DNA of 64,000 bases from JACVRW01 sp963757815 (lineage in GTDB: Bacteria; Actinomycetota; Thermoleophilia; Solirubrobacterales; Thermoleophilaceae), in contig CAVWSN010000037.1 of assembly GCA_963757815.1 (NCBI GenBank), positions 124,001-188,000 on the forward strand, written 5' to 3'. The first letter of the stretch is position 1. The number at the start of each line of letters is the position of its first letter. Shown here in pieces: positions 35,275 through 43,284 of the stretch. The notes beneath the pieces are model-generated. The model searched no databases, had not been told where the DNA came from, and saw nothing but the letters and a program-made list of their open reading frames with translations. The translations under genes and the position numbers were made by a program.

Positions 35275-36081
35275 TCAGGCGGCTGCGGCCGTCTCCAGGC
35301 GGTTGAGCGCCCGTCGCAGCAGGCGCGAGACGTGCATCTGCGAGTAGCCCATCCGCTCACCGATCTGGCGCTGAGTGAGGTCCCTCGTGAAGCGCAGCTC
35401 GAGCACCTGGCGCTCCAGGTCGGGTAGCGCCTTCCAGGTGCTGGCGATCGCGTCGCGGCTCTCGACCAGCTCGTAGGCCGAGTCCTCGCCGCCCATCTTG
35501 TCCAACAGCGGCGCGGCCTCGTCGTCGTCGCGCGCGGTGGGGGCGTCGAGCGAGGCGGCCTCGTAGCTGGCCGCCGCCTCCTGGGCCTCGAGCACGTCCT
35601 CGACCGTGCAGCCGAGCGCGGCCGCCACCTCGCGCGCCTTCGGCGAGCGCCCCAGGGTCTTCGACAGCATCTCCGTCTGGCGGCTGACGGCGAGGGTGCG
35701 CTCCTGGAGGTCGCGGGGAACGTGCAGCGCCCAGCCCTTGTCGCGGAAATGGCGCTTCAGCTCACCCAGGATGGTGGGCGCCGCGTAGTTCGTGAACTTC
35801 GACCCGCGGCCGGGCTCGAAGCGGTCGATGGCCTTGATCAAGCCGAAGCACGCGACCTGCAGCAGATCGTCAAATGGCTCGTTGGTGTAGGTGTAGCGCA
35901 GCGCGAGATCGCGCGCCAGCGGCAGCAAGCGCTTGACCAGCTCCTCACGGGCGGCCAGATCGCCTTCCTGGTGATACCTGACCAGCAGGCGGCGCTCGAC
36001 CTCCCGAATCGCGGCTCGATTGCCTGTGGTCCGGCGAGGAATGGGGGCTGGGCTCGCCGGGGCGAGGGTTACTGCGGGCAT
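35275..36081 (-). CDS. SigB/SigF-family sigma factor, copy 1
   Basis: 268 aa from MPAVTLAPASPAPIP (GGAGGT upstream). Region 2 is YHQEGDLAAREELVKRLLPL and FDDLLQVACFGLIKAIDRFE; the hallmark APTILGELKRHFRDKGWALH-VPRDLQE segment marks the SigB/F/G family. Region 3 is SPKAREVAAALGCTVEDVLE and region 4 is LTQRQIGERMGYSQMHVSRL. It directs RNA polymerase to stress promoters (GTTT-N15-GGGTA type). It is divergent from a TetR gene carrying GACCGGTC operators. A paralogue with about the same layout lies at 60525-61334. Confidence 0.93.
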   Translation of the reverse strand: MPAVTLAPASPAPIPRRTTGNRAAIREVERRLLVRYHQEGDLAAREELVKRLLPLARDLALRYTYTNEPFDDLLQVACFGLIKAIDRFEPGRGSKFTNYAAPTILGELKRHFRDKGWALHVPRDLQERTLAVSRQTEMLSKTLGRSPKAREVAAALGCTVEDVLEAQEAAASYEAASLDAPTARDDDEAAPLLDKMGGEDSAYELVESRDAIASTWKALPDLERQVLELRFTRDLTQRQIGERMGYSQMHVSRLLRRALNRLETAAAA

Positions 36082-36217
36082 GCGTTTGGACCTCCGTCGC
36101 TGTTTGACCTGACAAGGTCCGCGACGTGACCGGGCGTGGCCGCGCTTCGTCCCCTCTTGACCAGCTGCCTCGAGGGCAAGGCCAGCAGCCTTCAAAGCCA
36201 CATGAACCTCACCCGAA

Positions 36218-36254
36218 AAGACCGGTCAGTCTTGTATCACAGTAAGACCGGTCT
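36218..36254. promoter_or_regulatory. Paired TetR operators (GACCGGTC)
   Basis: AAGACCGGTCAGTCTT (36218-36233) and AGACCGGTCT (36245-36254), cores 26 bp apart, just upstream of the TetR ATG. The same core occurs as a perfect palindrome at 61530-61543 before the paralogous TetR gene. Confidence 0.75.
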
Positions 36255-36267
36255 GTCTATTGCCGCT

Positions 36268-36864
36268 ATGATCCCGCCGATGGCCGGGAGCCTTCAGTCC
36301 GCCTCCCGCGGAACGCCGGTTCGCGAGCGCATTCTCGATAGCTCTTACGAGCTGTTCTCGCGCCGTGGTATCCGCGCGGTGGGAGTCGACGAGCTGATCG
36401 AGCGGGCCGGTGTCGCGAAGGCCTCGCTCTACCGCCACTTTCCCTCCAAGGACGATCTTGTCGTCGCCTTTCTCGAGCGCCGCGAGCAGCGCTGGACGAA
36501 CGGCTGGGTCGAGAAGGAGGCGCGACGGCGTGGCTCCACCCCGGAACAGCAGCTGCTCGCCATCTTCGACGCGTTCGACGAGTGGTTCCGCCGCGAGGAC
36601 TTCGAGGCGTGTTCCTTCATCAACGTGCTGCTCGAATTGGGGCCTCGACACCGCGCGGGCAGCGCCAGCGTGCGGCATCTCGAGAACATCCGCTCGATCG
36701 TCCGAGCACTCGCCGAAGAAGCCGGCCTCCGTGACCCCGGCTCGTTTGCTCACTCGTGGCACATCCTGATGAAGGGGTCGATCATCGCGGCGGCTGAGGG
36801 CGACCTCGACGCCGCGCAGCGAGCCCAGTCGATGGCCCGCCGTCTGATCGACGACCACCGCTGA
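36268..36864 (+). CDS. TetR-family repressor, copy 1 of SigF-linked module
   Basis: 198 aa from ATG 36268 (36280 also possible). HTH: RERILDSSYELFSRRGIRAV, GVDELIERAGVAKASLYRHF, PSKDDLVVAFLERREQRW. Ligand half: FDAFDEWFRREDFEACSFIN, VLLELGPRHRAGSASVRHLE and SFAHSWHILMKGSIIAAAEG. It is about 70% identical by eye to the TetR at 61564 and to a fragment at 42503. It probably represses itself through the GACCGGTC sites and perhaps the divergent sigma gene. Confidence 0.9.
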   Translation: MIPPMAGSLQSASRGTPVRERILDSSYELFSRRGIRAVGVDELIERAGVAKASLYRHFPSKDDLVVAFLERREQRWTNGWVEKEARRRGSTPEQQLLAIFDAFDEWFRREDFEACSFINVLLELGPRHRAGSASVRHLENIRSIVRALAEEAGLRDPGSFAHSWHILMKGSIIAAAEGDLDAAQRAQSMARRLIDDHR

Positions 36865-37308
36865 CGGCATACACAGAAGTGTCGCGGTCGCGGGGATACC
36901 TCCGCGCTTCCGCCTCGTGGGTGGGTATGGCGCGCCGTGGGCGGGCCGTCCAAGATGGCTGGATCTCGTCGAGCGCTGCCTGTTCCTCGACGCTGATCTG
37001 CCTCCGCCGATGCCGATGACCCGCCCTCCCTGTGGGGCCTCTGGTGCCGCCTGAGGGTCGCGACCATGAAGCGCTTGTACTCCTCGACATCCCCGGAGGA
37101 CCCTTCTTCGGCAGCCGCGACCGCATCGCGTCTTGATGTTCGCCGGCTTGCCACGCATCGACCGTTCCGTCAGGAGGAACGCGAGCCTCGTGTCCAGGCG
37201 GGTGAATTGCCGGCGCCCTTAGACGTTCTCCTCGCATGAGACAGGTCTGTCTGTTTGCGCCTCGTGGCGCCGGGCAGCTGGGCACGGGCCACGTCGTCGA
37301 ACGGGCAC
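36865..37308. other. Stretch without a confident gene
   Basis: Only low-quality open frames, for example a minus-strand frame reading VEEYKRFMVATLRRHQR with no known family. Probably remnant DNA between the TetR gene and the dehydrogenase fragment. Confidence 0.35.
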
Positions 37309-37600
37309 TTCGTGACGGGACGCTCGGTCGAACACGGCGGCCGTGGCGACCCGTCTCCGGTCACCGCCGAGTCGGTCTTCCAAGCGCTGCTCCGCGGGCT
37401 CCATGCGGCAACCGGGTCGGCGGAGGTCGACGGCCGCCGGATCGGGGTGGTGGGTCTCGGGAAGGTCGGCTACGTGCTGGCCGCGAGGCTCGCGCAGGCA
37501 GGCGGGCGGATCGTGGCATGCGACCTCGACGCCGCGCGCTGCGAGCGGTTCACCTCCGAGTACGGCGGGGAGATCGCCCCCTCGGCCGAGGCGATCATGT
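37309..37600 (+). pseudogene. Leucine/glutamate dehydrogenase fragment (NAD-binding domain)
   Basis: The reading HFVTGRSVEHGGRGDPSPVT, AESVFQALLRGLHAATGSAE, GRRIGVVGLGKVGYVLAARL, GGRIVACDLDAARCERFTSE covers the start of the NAD-binding domain of Glu/Leu/Phe/Val dehydrogenases (GxGxxG as GLGKVG). The catalytic N-domain and the C-terminal part are missing. It is a remnant, truncated on both sides. Confidence 0.7.
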
Positions 37601-37638
37601 CGACCGGGCCCGGCTACGCAAGCTTCCGCTGGGCCGGC

Positions 37639-37824
37639 CTAATCGGACATGCCGGCGTCGTGAACGGGCGTCAGAGTGAGAAGCTCCGACAAGGGCACGT
37701 TCAGGAGGGCTCCGCTCAGACAGTCCTCGATCAACGCGCGCCCACCAGTCAAGTCCTCTACTCGGTAGAGATCCCTTGCCGAATGCAGGTAGGCGCCGAT
37801 CCGGATCGGTTCGATCGCGGGCAA
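37639..37824 (-). CDS. Small hypothetical protein
   Basis: 61 aa: PIRIGAYLHSARDLYRVEDL, GGRALIEDCLSGALLNVPLS, ELLTLTPVHD. The pattern (R-I-G-x-Y-L ... L-Y-R-V-E ... A-L-I-E-D-C) looks like a compact beta-sheet protein common as a hypothetical in related actinobacteria. No function is known. Confidence 0.6.
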   Translation of the reverse strand: MPAIEPIRIGAYLHSARDLYRVEDLTGGRALIEDCLSGALLNVPLSELLTLTPVHDAGMSD

Positions 37825-37967
37825 CGGCCCGGCGCGGTCGCCCGGGCGTTCCCCGGGGACCCACTGAGTGTCGTGACTGAAGATCGCCGTCTCGTTCCAA
37901 TCGCTCTCGTCTGATTGCGACCCGAGCGTTCCCCCGATAAACGAACCGAGCTGGGTAGTGGGCGGAG

Positions 37968-38138
37968 CTACCCCGTTCCGTGCGGCCCAGGCGCGTCAGA
38001 GTGTTGGTCGGTCGACCCGAGCGGTGTGTCGCCCTCGCCGCTGGCCTCGTCGGGAACCTTCTCGGAGAGCTCCTCCGCCTCCGGTGGCTCGGCGGTCTCG
38101 GGAGTCTCGTCGTCCGGTCTGGGCTTCTTCTCGTCCAT
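37968..38138 (-). CDS. Small acidic hypothetical protein (56 aa)
   Basis: The reading from ATG 38138 is MDEKKPRPDDETPETAEPPE, then AEELSEKVPDEASGEGDTPL, GSTDQHSDAPGPHGTG. The acidic, disordered body and the C-terminal S-T-D-Q-H-S-D-A-P motif recur in small actinobacterial proteins. Cytosolic, function unknown. Confidence 0.65.
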   Translation of the reverse strand: MDEKKPRPDDETPETAEPPEAEELSEKVPDEASGEGDTPLGSTDQHSDAPGPHGTG

Positions 38139-38467
38139 GCTCGGCTGTTACCCGCTCGAGGGCTCGCGACGCGCGCCACTCCTCCTCGGGCGCGGTAAGT
38201 GTCGATGATTGGCTCCCCATTAGCGTTCGCGGCCGCCCGGACTGGCTCGTCGTGACCCAGCGCCGGCGCGCTGACGCCAACTCCACCCACTCAGTGGGCC
38301 AAGGGGAGGCTGACCACGCTGCCTGCGGCCGCCCCCGGGGACCATCGCCGGGACGGACGGCCGAACCAGATGAAGGACGTGCCGGGCCGCGTTTCTACTT
38401 GGCCGGGCCGGGCACGGAGCCCTAGAGGCATCGAAGGACTTGCACCCGAGACGACGGAGGCCCTCCG
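38139..38467. other. Stretch without a confident gene
   Basis: Probable upstream regions for the small acidic gene (minus) and the BON gene (plus). GACGACGGAGG just before 38468 is the ribosome site of the latter. Confidence 0.4.
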
Positions 38468-39367
38468 ATGATCACGAGCTTTGTGTCATCCACCGCACGG
38501 CTGGCTCTTGCGCCGGCGAGGCTGGCAGGGCGCATGGGTGGGTCGCTGCTGCGCGAATTACGTGGGAACGGCGCAGACGTGCGCCCGGCGTCCTCGTCCG
38601 CCCGCGCCAAGCCGGCCGCCCGGACCCGCGCGGGGGCGCAGCCCAAGCGCGCCGCGGCACGAAGCCGCGCGAAGGCAGAGCCCAAGCGTGCGGCGGCCGG
38701 CACACGTGTTAAGGCGCGGCCTAAGCAGGCGCCTCGACGCAGGCCGCTCGATGATGTGACGATCGCGCGGAAGGTTGAGTCGACGATCTTCCGGGGCATC
38801 GACGTCGATAAGGGCAAGGTCGATGTGAACGTCGCCGAGCGGGTCGTCTGGCTACGGGGGGAGGTAGAGACGACGGAGCTGATTAACGAGCTGGAGGATC
38901 GCGCGGGCCGGGTAACCGAGGTTCGCCGGGTGGAGAACCTGCTCCATCTCCCCGAGGCGCCTGCTCCCGGCCGGACCGACAGCCCGGCCCTGCAACCCGA
39001 GACGAGAGGGTCCGCCGTACGTTCCGAGCATCGCGCGGTCCCGCTGCGTGAGACCAGCGAGGAGGCGCCCGCGCCGACGTCCAGCGTTGGCACAGACGAG
39101 TTTGAGGCCGGTAGCAAGGGACAAGATCCCGCGCCGGCCGGAAGCGCCGTCGGCGCGGCGGACTCCGATTCAGGTGGTCTCGAAGGCGGCGAGTCCGCCG
39201 AGAAGACAAGCCCGGACGTGGCCTCGCTGGACCCGCGCCCGGACGGCGACGAGGCCGGCGGGAAGGAGAGCTCAGACGGGGGCGAGCCCGACACGGAACT
39301 GGCCGACGACGAGCCCGGCGGGAAGGAGGGCCCGGGCATGGCCAGGCTGGACAAGGACCCCGGATAA
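38468..39367 (+). CDS. BON-domain protein with basic linker and acidic tail
   Basis: 299 aa. The N-terminus has one hydrophobic stretch, then a Lys/Ala/Arg/Pro repeat region (AKPAARTRAGAQPKRAAARS, like histone H1 tails), residues ~40-95. The BON domain is LDDVTIARKVESTIFRGIDV, NVAERVVWLRGEVETTELIN, EVRRVENLLHLPE. About 130 residues of acidic, Gly/Ser-rich tail follow. BON domains bind phospholipid or membranes. The basic region could bind DNA. Probably a stress protein. Confidence 0.82.
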   Translation: MITSFVSSTARLALAPARLAGRMGGSLLRELRGNGADVRPASSSARAKPAARTRAGAQPKRAAARSRAKAEPKRAAAGTRVKARPKQAPRRRPLDDVTIARKVESTIFRGIDVDKGKVDVNVAERVVWLRGEVETTELINELEDRAGRVTEVRRVENLLHLPEAPAPGRTDSPALQPETRGSAVRSEHRAVPLRETSEEAPAPTSSVGTDEFEAGSKGQDPAPAGSAVGAADSDSGGLEGGESAEKTSPDVASLDPRPDGDEAGGKESSDGGEPDTELADDEPGGKEGPGMARLDKDPG

Positions 39368-39702
39368 CCGTCCGTTCAGGGAAATCGGCCGGTCCGGTGG
39401 CCGAGGCGTGTGCCGGGGATCGCCGGGCGTGTACGCGGTCGCCGGGGGTCAGGGTGCGGCTCGCTTGCGCGAGAGCGCGTACCCGGCCAAAGTGTCGCTC
39501 TCAGGGACGGAGCCGTGGCAACGGGCGGACCGGTGCTCATCCCCGAGCTCGCCGCTCCGCGAGGACTCCTATCGGAAAGATGCTCAACGCCGTCCCACGC
39601 TCAACCAACGGCGAAAGCACATCGAGCGCAAGCCCGCCGAGCGGATCTAGATCGCGTGCTTCGAGCCTAACCAAATGGCGAGCTACTCGAGATGAGCTTC
39701 GC

Positions 39703-39870
39703 TCAGTACCACTTGCCCCGTGCGAAACCGCCGAAGGCGATCAGTCCGACCAAGACGATGACCAGCCCGATCCAAAAGCTCCACACGAACATCAGGACGA
39801 TCCCGACGATCACGATGATGCCGCCGAGCGATATGCCGGCGATTCCACGCCGATCATCCGATCCAGCCAC
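39703..39870 (-). CDS. Small two-helix membrane protein, copy 1 (55 aa)
   Basis: The GTG at 39870 follows GGAGGGAAGGC. The reading is VAGSDDRRGIAGISLGGIIV, then IVGIVLMFVWSFWIGLVIVL and VGLIAFGGFARGKWY. Two hydrophobic segments form a hairpin. A GTTG-N15-GGGTAG promoter lies 43 bp upstream. Identical or nearly identical to the gene at 46754-46921. Confidence 0.8.
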   Translation of the reverse strand: MAGSDDRRGIAGISLGGIIVIVGIVLMFVWSFWIGLVIVLVGLIAFGGFARGKWY

Positions 39871-39912
39871 GCCTTCCCTCCTCCGCGTCAGCTTCCCTGC
39901 CGCACCGTTTCT

Positions 39913-39937
39913 CTACCCCTTGCGCAACTGGCGCAAC
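39913..39937 (-). promoter_or_regulatory. SigF-type promoter of small membrane gene, copy 1
   Basis: On the minus strand GTTG (39937-39934), 15-bp spacer, GGGTAG (39918-39913). Matches the SigB/SigF consensus. Confidence 0.65.
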
Positions 39938-39959
39938 CGTTGTCGTGCAGGCCCCCGGT

Positions 39960-40190
39960 CTACTGCTCCTTGCGGGATGGGGTCAACGTCTCATCGGCTG
40001 CCCGCTCTTGGACGCTGCGCTCGACGTCTTCCAGAGATGGCGATGCTCCGCCTCGTGGATGCCGAACTATCCGTACGATCTGGCGAACGCCCCCGCACCG
40101 ACAGCGAACTACAGAAGCCCCTTTGGACGGGGCCAGACCCTCGCTGTGAGCGCCGCAGCTGTGACAGATCATGTGTGCGATAGCGGGCAT
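39960..40190 (-). CDS. Small zinc-ribbon protein, copy 1
   Basis: 76 aa, MPAIAHMICHSCGAHSEGLA, then VVRCRCGGVRQIVRIVRHPR, SLEDVERSVQERAADETLTP. CxxC and CxC pairs form a zinc ribbon. The N-terminal start may be the second Met. It is about 65% identical by eye to 47559-47789, and both stand downstream or upstream of copies of the small membrane gene, so the pair is an older duplication. Function unknown. Confidence 0.65.
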   Translation of the reverse strand: MPAIAHMICHSCGAHSEGLAPSKGASVVRCRCGGVRQIVRIVRHPRGGASPSLEDVERSVQERAADETLTPSRKEQ

Positions 40191-40420
40191 GGGCTGACGG
40201 TCTCCAAGGTGTCGCTTTCCGGGTTGGAGGAAGCGCACTCCGGCTGGGGGCAGAGATCCCACGGAATTTGCGGGCGTTCCCGGAGAGATCGTGCCGAGCA
40301 AAGGGGCGGGGGGAGGGTCGCCCGTGAGCCGCGCCGCGCAGCCCGACCGCCGGATGGGTCGCCATTCGACGAATTCCAAGTCGGGATTGGGACGACGGAT
40401 GACTGACGGGAAAGCCGACG

Positions 40421-40720
40421 ATGGAACGACTGAGCGCCAGACTGACTGACCGGATGTTCTCGCAGTTGGACGCGCTCGCGTTGGAGCGTGGGGTGACCCG
40501 GACGCGGCTGGTCCGCCAGTTGTTGGAGGCGGGGCTTCGGGATCGTCCGCCGCCGCCGTCTGAGACGCCGTCAGAGGACGAGTTGCTCGCCATCCTGACC
40601 GAGAGGGCCCGCGCCGGCAATTTGGCTGCCGTCCGGACCTTGCTGGTGCGTGAGGAGCAGAAGGACCCGCCGGCGCAGGCGCTGGCGTTGTTTGAGGCGA
40701 TGGCGGCGCGTCGGCAGTGA
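40421..40720 (+). CDS. Ribbon-helix-helix DNA-binding protein
   Basis: 99 aa. The N-terminal 40 residues (LSARLTDRMFSQLDALALER, GVTRTRLVRQLLEAGL) fit the RHH/CopG fold. The C-terminal part (SEDELLAILTERARAGNLAA, VRTLLVREEQKDPPAQALAL) resembles helical segments of phage/plasmid small proteins. It is likely a repressor or a mobile-element partner. The neighbouring integrase fragment supports a mobile origin, which is inference. Confidence 0.6.
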   Translation: MERLSARLTDRMFSQLDALALERGVTRTRLVRQLLEAGLRDRPPPPSETPSEDELLAILTERARAGNLAAVRTLLVREEQKDPPAQALALFEAMAARRQ

Positions 40721-40885
40721 GTGCCCTGCTCCTCAATGCCTTCAGGGCGCTCGGGCCGGCCGCTACGAGGCGTGAAATCGCCCTGGTAGCCAGGCGGTTT
40801 AGGCGAAGCCAGGCCAAGACGCCCCGTGGCTCGCGCTCGCGGGCTGGGGAGCCTCTGATCGCAAGCGCAGCTACCGTCGCCGCCC

Positions 40886-41239
40886 CTATCCGGAGGTTTC
40901 GGTCTCCTCCTCCGGTTCCAGCAGGAAGACCAGCACCGACGTGTTCGCGACAGCGTTGTGGTCGCCGAGCATGGCCACGACTTTCCTGCCCACGACCTCC
41001 CCGGTCGCCGCGCAGAATTCGTCGGCGGCCATCTGGCGCACTCGCCGACGCAGGAGCTCCACCGAGTCCGACTCCCCGCCGGCAACGAGCGACCGCTCGG
41101 TCTCGGTTTGCACGCTGCCGAGAATGACCAGCGCGTAGTCGGGTCCGATGTACGCTCTTGCCTCGGTCGGCCCACGCCCAAAGCGCTCGCGGTACCGCTG
41201 CACGATCGCTGTTGCGAGTCGCCCGCTGACTTCGGTCAT
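40886..41239 (-). CDS. DUF2294 (MpsC-like) protein
   Basis: 117 aa. LATAIVQRYRERFGRGPTEA, RAYIGPDYALVILGSVQTET, ERSLVAGGESDSVELLRRRV, FCAATGEVVGRKVVAMLGDH, SVLVFLLEPEEE. All match DUF2294, whose Staphylococcus member MpsC belongs to a membrane-potential-generating system; the family is otherwise of unknown role. A minus-strand GGGTAT at 41343-41348 upstream may be a weak SigF-type -10. Confidence 0.85.
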   Translation of the reverse strand: MTEVSGRLATAIVQRYRERFGRGPTEARAYIGPDYALVILGSVQTETERSLVAGGESDSVELLRRRVRQMAADEFCAATGEVVGRKVVAMLGDHNAVANTSVLVFLLEPEEETETSG

Positions 41240-41352
41240 GGGCCGGCCGATGCGTAGTCCATGGTCCGAGGCGCAAGGGTAATACGAGGAGCGGCCCGCA
41301 GTCCCCAGCGGGTCCCGCGGGCCGCCACTCGACGCCTAGCTTTATACCCGGG

Positions 41353-41733
41353 ATGCCCGGTGAGACCACCAGGTCTCAGGGCGGCCAGCTCAGACCCGTC
41401 CCGGTAGAAGCGTTCGATTCTTGCCGTTGGTCTGGGGTCGCCTGGGCCGGGTGCGCCTACGCGGGGCTGCGCCCGCAGGAGGCCGTCCGGCTGCGCTGGG
41501 GGCAGTCGCTGCTGCTGCATGAGGGGCGGTCGGTGATCTACGTGGCGCGGCAGCTGGGCCACGACGCCACGTTGACGCTCAAGACCTACGGCCACGTCAT
41601 CGGCGAGCTCGAAGACCAGCCACAGATCCCCGCCGAGGACGCCATCCGCGCCGCCCGCGGGAAGGCCGCCGGGGATCGCCGCGCTTCTCGCGCAACGACC
41701 GTTGTTGCAGCCCCGCCGCTTGGCGGGCTATAA
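41353..41733 (+). pseudogene. Tyrosine recombinase catalytic-domain remnant
   Basis: The reading CAYAGLRPQEAVRLRWGQ keeps the Arg box and then jumps to SLLLHEGRSVIYVARQLGHD, ATLTLKTYGHVIGELEDQPQ with the His and Tyr boxes. The middle, including Lys and HxxR, is deleted. N-terminal domains are absent. It is unrelated in detail to the integrase at 27.9 kb, so it marks a second, lost mobile element. Confidence 0.75.
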
Positions 41734-41769
41734 CAGCCTCGGACCGGATCGACCGAGGGGTGGGACGAC

Positions 41770-41961
41770 GTGGCCGAGCCGCATTCTCGCTTTAGAAATT
41801 GGGCGTTCATCGCCGCGTTCACCTTGATCATCGTCCTCACCGTCGCGGAAGGGGTAGACGAGGGCTTTAGCGTCTGGGACTGGCTCGTCATCGCGGTCGG
41901 CGCGGTGTTCATCCTCCAGGCTCTCTTCCGCCTGAACGCAAGCCGCTCATCGCTCACCTGA
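41770..41961 (+). CDS. Small membrane protein (63 aa)
   Basis: From GTG 41770: AEPHSRFRNWAFIAAFTLII, VLTVAEGVDEGFSVWDWLVI, AVGAVFILQALFRLNASRSS. Two helices, no known family. Confidence 0.6.
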   Translation: MAEPHSRFRNWAFIAAFTLIIVLTVAEGVDEGFSVWDWLVIAVGAVFILQALFRLNASRSSLT

Positions 41962-42155
41962 ATTGCTGCGCCCCGACGCGAGAAACGCGAACACGGCCTC
42001 CCGCCGATCCTGGAGTTCGCACAGCGTTCGCAACCGCCCCCGCCGGCTTGCGGGATATCTGGCGCACCTATCTGGGTACGGAAGCCGTCGCGTTTCTGGC
42101 CGTCTACTTCGAGCGCCCACTCGTCGCCATCGCGCACAACTTGTACATCGCTCAT
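41947..42155 (-). CDS. Small hypothetical protein, DUF2188-like start, possible frameshift
   Basis: The ATG at 42155 gives MSDVQVVRDGDEWALEVDGQ and KRDGFRTQ, similar to the start of DUF2188-type proteins. The frame then becomes Cys/Arg-rich, while another frame gives ELQDREAVFAFLASGRSNSG, so a shift near 42060 is likely. Function unknown. Confidence 0.4.
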
Positions 42156-42502
42156 CCCGCCTCCTCTGTTCGTGGGGGAGGTGACGTACCCGAAGACGCG
42201 GTCGCAATCAGTCAGGAGACGGCGCGAACCGGTGCACATCGGCTCGAAATTGCCGCTCTGCTTGGCGTCCCCGAGCACGCGACAATCGGTCGCGGTGGCA
42301 AAGGCGACATGCTGGCCGGCGAGACAGGAGCCGACCCCGAGAGCGATCGCCTGATGGGTCTGCCGGTGCGGGGCTCGGCGAAACGCTCGTAGGCCCAGCT
42401 CTCACCCGGGGCATAGCAAGCCCCTGGCGGGGCGGGATCAAGTGCGCGTGCCGGCGCGCTCGCAGAGGTGTAGGGCAGCCTTGATGGCTGCGGCGGTCGC
42501 CG
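42156..42502. other. Stretch without a confident gene
   Basis: Open frames on both strands show no family similarity. The TetR fragment begins at its right edge. Confidence 0.35.
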
Positions 42503-42808
42503 CTAGCGGTGCCGCTCTATGAGGAGATTTGCCATCGATCTGGCTCGCTGCGCCGCCTCGGCGTCGCCTTCCGTGGCGGACACGATCGACCCCTTCATGA
42601 GGATGTGCCAGGAGTGCGCGAACGAGTCGGGGTCGCGCAGGGCGGCTTCCTCGGCGAGTCTACGAACAACCGCCCGGATGTTCGCGAGATGCTCGACGCT
42701 CGCCTCGCCGGCGGGATGGGCGCGACCCATCTCGAGCAGCACGTTGATGAAGGAGCAGGCTTCGAAGTCGTCGCGGTGGAACCACTCGTCGAAGAGAAGC
42801 GGGCAAGC
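42503..42808 (-). pseudogene. TetR C-terminal fragment, third copy
   Basis: About 100 residues (LFDEWFHRDDFEACSFINVL, LEMGRAHPAGEASVEHLANI, RDPDSFAHSWHILMKGSIVS, AEAAQRARSMANLLIERHR) match the ligand-binding half of the TetR proteins at 36268 and 61564. The DNA-binding half is missing and unrelated DNA is joined at about 42808. It indicates a lost third copy of the SigF/TetR module or a failed duplication. Confidence 0.85.
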
Positions 42809-43143
42809 CGCCGGCCGATTGCGGCCGGGCAAATCCTGTGCTGCGCCATATGAATGCGTCGGGACGGAGCCAAAGGTCCCGGCGCCCCAGCAGACGCGCG
42901 TGTCCTGCACGGCCCAGGCTAGTTGGCTGCCGATCGGTGGCGAGCGCCTCCCGGCGTGACCGAGGGGCCGCTCCGTAGACAGGCCGTGCACGGCTTGTGC
43001 CCTAAAAGGTTTGCAGGTTAGACCTTGGGGTATGGGCGACTCAGGCAAGGTCGTGCCTGGCCAGCGCTTGCCTATTACCTGACGTCCCGCCGAGCCCTCG
43101 CGAATGCGAGGCGCTGTGGCGATCACCTGAAGGAGGCTTCTTG
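42809..43143. other. Upstream region of the DUF892 operon
   Basis: No gene seen in the left part. The right part contains the SigF-type promoter at 43009-43033 and the AAGGAGG ribosome site before 43144. Confidence 0.5.
43009..43033 (+). promoter_or_regulatory. SigF-type promoter of DUF892 operon
   Basis: GTTT (43009-43012), 15-bp spacer, GGGTAT (43028-43033): exact SigB/SigF consensus. About 105 bp before the first small gene. Confidence 0.75.
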
Positions 43144-43284
43144 ATGGCAGCAGCAGACGTGACCCGCGGCAGCGTGCGCGCGGGTGGAAATGGATCGTCG
43201 GTAGGGAGGGCCGCTCGCCGGTTCGCTGGCCGGGGCGCGCGCCGGAACGATTTCGACATTGAACTTGGAGTGACTTGTGAGTAA
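43144..43284 (+). CDS. Small basic protein/leader (46 aa)
   Basis: The ATG at 43144 has a very strong ribosome site (AAGGAGG, 7 bp before). The reading is MAAADVTRGSVRAGGNGSSV, GRAARRFAGRGARRNDFDIE, LGVTCE. It overlaps the start of the DUF892 gene by 8 bp, so it may serve as a translational leader. No family is recognised. Confidence 0.5.
   Translation: MAAADVTRGSVRAGGNGSSVGRAARRFAGRGARRNDFDIELGVTCE

Larger units (their letters stand above)
39542..39949. repeat. Duplicated ~407-bp segment, copy 1
   Basis: Nearly identical to 46593-46999 (offset 7051 bp). I saw one substitution inside (near 39833) and one indel plus one change at the right end. It contains the complete small membrane-protein gene and its promoter. 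Confidence 0.9.
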